NCBI GenBank assembly: GCA_012799265.1
Contig: JAAZLP010000186.1
Location: 1-27,163, forward strand
Direction of reading: 5' to 3'
DNA from: Phyllobacteriaceae bacterium
GTDB taxonomy: Bacteria; Pseudomonadota; Alphaproteobacteria; Rhizobiales; Devosiaceae
DNA length: 27,163 bases
Position 1 is the first letter of the stretch, and every line of letters begins with the position of its first letter. A program made the position numbers and the translations under genes. Shown in pieces: positions 24,841-27,163 of this stretch. The notes under the pieces were generated by a model. That model was not told the origin of the DNA. It saw only the letters and a list, made by a program, of their open reading frames with translations, and did not search any database.

Positions 24841-25305
24841 TTGGCCCGATTTGTCGCCCTCGGCTTTCTTATCCTGCCATTGATCGAGATCGCGCTGTTC
24901 ATCATGGTCGGTCGCGCCATTGGCGTGCTGCCCACACTGGCACTGATCGTGGCTGCGGCCATTGGAGGAGGGCTCCTCCTGCGCCATCAGGGGCTCGGTG
25001 TTGTGTCGAGGCTGCGGAATAATGTCAGCGCGGGCACCATCCCTGGCCGCACAATGATGGACGCCATGCTGATCGGCGTCGCTGCAATCCTTCTGGTTCT
25101 GCCCGGTTTTCTCAGCGACGTGGTCGCGCTGGCACTGCTGATCCCGCCGGTGCGCGGGTGGATTTTTGACGCTTTGGCATCGCGGGTGCGCGTTGTTGAA
25201 ACAAGCACCTCCTATTATCGACATGCCGACCCGGCCACCGGCCAAGTAACGAAACAACCGGTCATTGACCTCGATGACGATGATTGGCGCACCGACCGCC
25301 AATAG
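24841..25305 (+). CDS. fxsA: FxsA-family membrane protein
   Basis: A 154-residue inner-membrane protein. It begins LARFVALGFLILPLIEIALF, the FxsA signature helix (RF..L.FLILPLIEI..F), then VLPTLALIVAAAIGGGLLLRHQG and IGVAAILLVLPGFLSDVVALALLIPPVR, with an acidic tail. E. coli FxsA relieves exclusion of phage T7 by the F plasmid; the normal role is unknown. TTG start with GAGGA. secB follows 82 bases downstream; the same neighbour order is common in rhizobia. Confidence 0.92.
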   Translation: MARFVALGFLILPLIEIALFIMVGRAIGVLPTLALIVAAAIGGGLLLRHQGLGVVSRLRNNVSAGTIPGRTMMDAMLIGVAAILLVLPGFLSDVVALALLIPPVRGWIFDALASRVRVVETSTSYYRHADPATGQVTKQPVIDLDDDDWRTDRQ

Positions 25306-25387
25306 GCCTCGACTTGTCCGCTGCGACCAAAAGTGCTAGCCCAGCGGCCAGAATTTCTAGCGTTTGAGCAATCTAAAGGACCGAATA

Positions 25388-25921
25388 ATGGCCGACGACA
25401 CCCAGGGCACAGCAGCACCGCAGCCCGGCACCGCGCCTGCTCCCAGCATGACCCTGATGGGCCAGTATATCCGTGACCTCTCCTTCGAGAATCCGGGTGC
25501 TCCCAATTCGCTGCTCGCTGGTGGCGGCAATCCTGCCTTCAACGTTTCCATCTCGGTTGGCGTCAAGAAGCAGAGCGACGAAGTCTATGCCGTTGAGCTG
25601 ACGCTCAATGCCAAGGCCAACCGCGAAGAAACTGTGCTGTTCAATGTCGAGCTCGTCTATGGCGGCATCTTCCGCCTCAAGAACGTGCCGGAAGCCCAGC
25701 TGTCGCCGCTGCTGATGATCGAGTGCCCGCGTTTGGTCTTCCCCTTCGCGCGTCAGGTTCTCGCCAGCGTGACCCAGCAGGGCGGCTTCCCGCCGCTGAT
25801 GATGGAACCGGTCGATTTCTCGGCCATCTATCGCCAGAATCTGGCCAAGCTTGCTGCCGCTCAGCAGGGCAATGCTGCTGCTGCACCAGCTGCGGCGCCG
25901 GAAGGCGACAAGCTCAACTGA
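25388..25921 (+). CDS. secB: SecB protein-export chaperone
   Basis: Cytoplasmic tetrameric chaperone that holds preproteins unfolded and hands them to SecA. The 177 residues include MGQYIRDLSFENPGAPNSL, ELTLNAKA, ECPRLVFPFARQVLASVTQQGGFPPLMMEPVDF and an alanine-rich tail, all typical of SecB. The ATG at 25388 follows AAAGGA; the in-frame ATG at 25364 has no site. Ends at a bidirectional terminator shared with dnaQ. Confidence 0.97.
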   Translation: MADDTQGTAAPQPGTAPAPSMTLMGQYIRDLSFENPGAPNSLLAGGGNPAFNVSISVGVKKQSDEVYAVELTLNAKANREETVLFNVELVYGGIFRLKNVPEAQLSPLLMIECPRLVFPFARQVLASVTQQGGFPPLMMEPVDFSAIYRQNLAKLAAAQQGNAAAAPAAAPEGDKLN

Positions 25922-25943
25922 GCCTGAGCGGACAATACCCAAG

Positions 25944-25972
25944 AAAAAGCCCCGGTTTCCCGGGGCTTTTTT
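25944..25972. terminator. Bidirectional terminator between secB and dnaQ
   Basis: Stem GCCCCGG (25949-25955) with CCGGGGC (25960-25966), four-base loop, five A on the left and six T on the right; it can serve both convergent genes. It overlaps the dnaQ stop codon. Confidence 0.9.
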
Positions 25973-26681
25973 ATTCAGCTGCTTCGCTCACCGCATATTT
26001 GTTCCAGATGGCGTTGTCTCCCATCTTGGCCATGAACGCAGCATGGGCCTCTGCCTCGGTGGGCGAAATCCGGGACGGCAGAGGATTTGGCCTCTGCGCA
26101 ACAACCACGCGCGTCTGGACGGGTCCCGCGGTTTCGGTTTCCACCTCGGCCACGAGCGCCAGGCTAACCTGCTTGCCGCCGATAAGCTCGAGATAGACCT
26201 CGGCAAGGATCTCACTATCAAGAAGCGCGCCGTGCAGCGTCCGGCGGGAATTGTCGATTCCATAATGCTTGCAGAGCGCATCAAGGCTCACGCGAGCGCC
26301 CGGATGCTTCTGGCGCGCCAGCATCACGGTATCGATCACCTCATTCGTGAGCGTCTTGTAGCCGGCATTGGTCAGCTGGGCATTGAGAAACCCCATGTCG
26401 AAGGGGGCATTGTGAATGATCAGCGTGGCATCGCCGATGAATTCGAGAAAGGCATCCGCGACTTCGGTGAAGACGGGCTTATCGGAAAGAAACTCTTCGC
26501 TGAGCCCGTGCACCCGGAAGGCTTCTTCCGGCATGGACCGCTGCGGGTTGATATAGACGTGGAAATGCTTGCCGGTCGGGATGTGATTGATCAGCTCGAC
26601 ACAACCGATTTCCACCAAACGGTCCCCGCCCTGTGGCGAGAGGCCCGTGGTTTCGGTATCGAGCACAATTTCCCTGATCAT
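25971..26681 (-). CDS. dnaQ: DNA polymerase III epsilon subunit (3'-5' proofreading exonuclease)
   Basis: The 236 residues open MIREIVLDTETTGLSPQGGD, Exo I of the DEDDh exonucleases (D8, E10). IIHNAPFDMGFLNAQL is Exo II, and HGALLDSEILAEVYLELIGGKQ is Exo III. The C-terminal tail includes the part that binds the polymerase alpha subunit. Its ATG overlaps the coaE stop (ATGA), an order conserved in alphaproteobacteria near the replication origin. Confidence 0.97.
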   Translation of the reverse strand: MIREIVLDTETTGLSPQGGDRLVEIGCVELINHIPTGKHFHVYINPQRSMPEEAFRVHGLSEEFLSDKPVFTEVADAFLEFIGDATLIIHNAPFDMGFLNAQLTNAGYKTLTNEVIDTVMLARQKHPGARVSLDALCKHYGIDNSRRTLHGALLDSEILAEVYLELIGGKQVSLALVAEVETETAGPVQTRVVVAQRPNPLPSRISPTEAEAHAAFMAKMGDNAIWNKYAVSEAAE

Positions 26682-27163
26682 CCGGTCTTCCGTTTTTCCC
26701 GCAGCTCGGCCACCAGAGCGGCCACTTCGGCATCAATCTCTGCCATGGGCCGAGACGTATCGAAGAGATAGGTGGCTCTCTTCTTCTTTTCGGCCTGCGG
26801 CATCTGCCGGGCAAGCAAGGTCTCGAGCTTTTCCACGGTCATGCCGGGACGCGCCAGAATGCGCTCGCGCTGGATGTCATCATCAACAAAGGTCACGGCG
26901 ACGGCATCAAAGCCATAGTCCCCGCCGCTCTCAAACAGCAGGGGAACCTCCACGGCAGCAACGGCATGACCCGCGGCCTCTGCGTCCACCCGGAACTGCG
27001 CGATCTTCTTCCGCACAAGCGGATGAACGACGGCCTCGAGCTTCTTGAAATCTGTGGGTTCGGCGGCAAGCCTCTTTGCCAGCTCCTGCCGATCAATGAC
27101 GCCATCGCGAGTCACGCCCGGGAATATGCCTTCGACCGGCTCGACTGCTTCTCCCGCATAAAG
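26678..27163 (-). CDS. coaE: Dephospho-CoA kinase, N-terminus outside window
   Basis: Last step of coenzyme A synthesis: phosphorylates dephospho-CoA. 161 residues are present; the frame runs off the right edge and the P-loop (about the first 35-40 residues) is missing. TRDGVIDRQELAKRL, LEAVVHPLVRKKI, VEVPLLFESG (substrate Glu/Phe), the arginine of the lid segment QRERILARPGM and ATYLFDTSRP are CoaE signatures. Its stop overlaps the dnaQ start, so the two are coupled. In related genomes aroE, maf and hemE follow beyond this edge. Confidence 0.95.
   Translation of the reverse strand, partial: LYAGEAVEPVEGIFPGVTRDGVIDRQELAKRLAAEPTDFKKLEAVVHPLVRKKIAQFRVDAEAAGHAVAAVEVPLLFESGGDYGFDAVAVTFVDDDIQRERILARPGMTVEKLETLLARQMPQAEKKKRATYLFDTSRPMAEIDAEVAALVAELREKRKTG

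Overview
The window reads as chromosomal core DNA of an alphaproteobacterium of the Hyphomicrobiales, probably a Devosia-like member. The assignment rests on gene order (hisB-hisH-hisA-hisF-hisE-coaA; hslV-GNAT-hslU; XRE-Smr-Tim44 next to fxsA-secB and dnaQ-coaE) and on protein character (DnaJ, HslU, CoaA, DUF2244, Tim44-like). It is GC-rich, almost fully coding, and shows no tRNA, rRNA, CRISPR, IS or prophage. No gene-free stretch exceeds 300 bases.

Layout. 1-5275: chaperone locus, with the grpE 3' end, dnaK, an opposite-strand putative metallopeptidase of unknown role, and dnaJ. 5275-8644: a frameshifted GT8 glycosyltransferase, a VOC protein, an FMN reductase, a divergent histidine-phosphatase-like protein and pyrF. 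8703-10844: adenosine kinase and a TetR regulator, divergent from a DUF2214 membrane protein with a clear double operator between. 10841-14973: nth, DUF2244, an HTH-MGMT repair protein, gpmA, dapB and a second VOC protein. 14987-19857 (minus strand): histidine operon hisB-hisH-hisA-[two small membrane proteins]-hisF-hisE-coaA, most junctions overlapping by 1-4 bases. 19984-22929: a secreted protein, then hslV-GNAT-hslU. 22989-27163: XRE, Smr, Tim44, fxsA, secB, dnaQ and partial coaE. In related genomes this last cluster leads towards hemE/trmE/gidA/parAB and oriC.

Most notable points. (1) DnaK looks chimeric. Its ATPase domain and most of the substrate domain are Firmicute-like: they lack the roughly 25-residue insert near residues 70-92 that proteobacterial DnaKs carry, and the first 280 codons contain no CTC leucine codon. 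The C-terminal lid is alphaproteobacterial. grpE sits directly upstream, as in Gram-positives and not as usual in alphaproteobacteria. This suggests transfer of a grpE-dnaK block that recombined into a native dnaK-dnaJ locus. (2) Three TTCACGTGAA palindromes resemble ParB-binding parS sites, where about 0.01-0.03 are expected by chance; this fits an origin-proximal position. (3) Two small, related two-helix membrane proteins are embedded by stop/start overlaps between hisA and hisF. (4) An uncharacterised HExxH protein interrupts dnaK-dnaJ. Functions come from family motifs visible in the translations; no database search was run.
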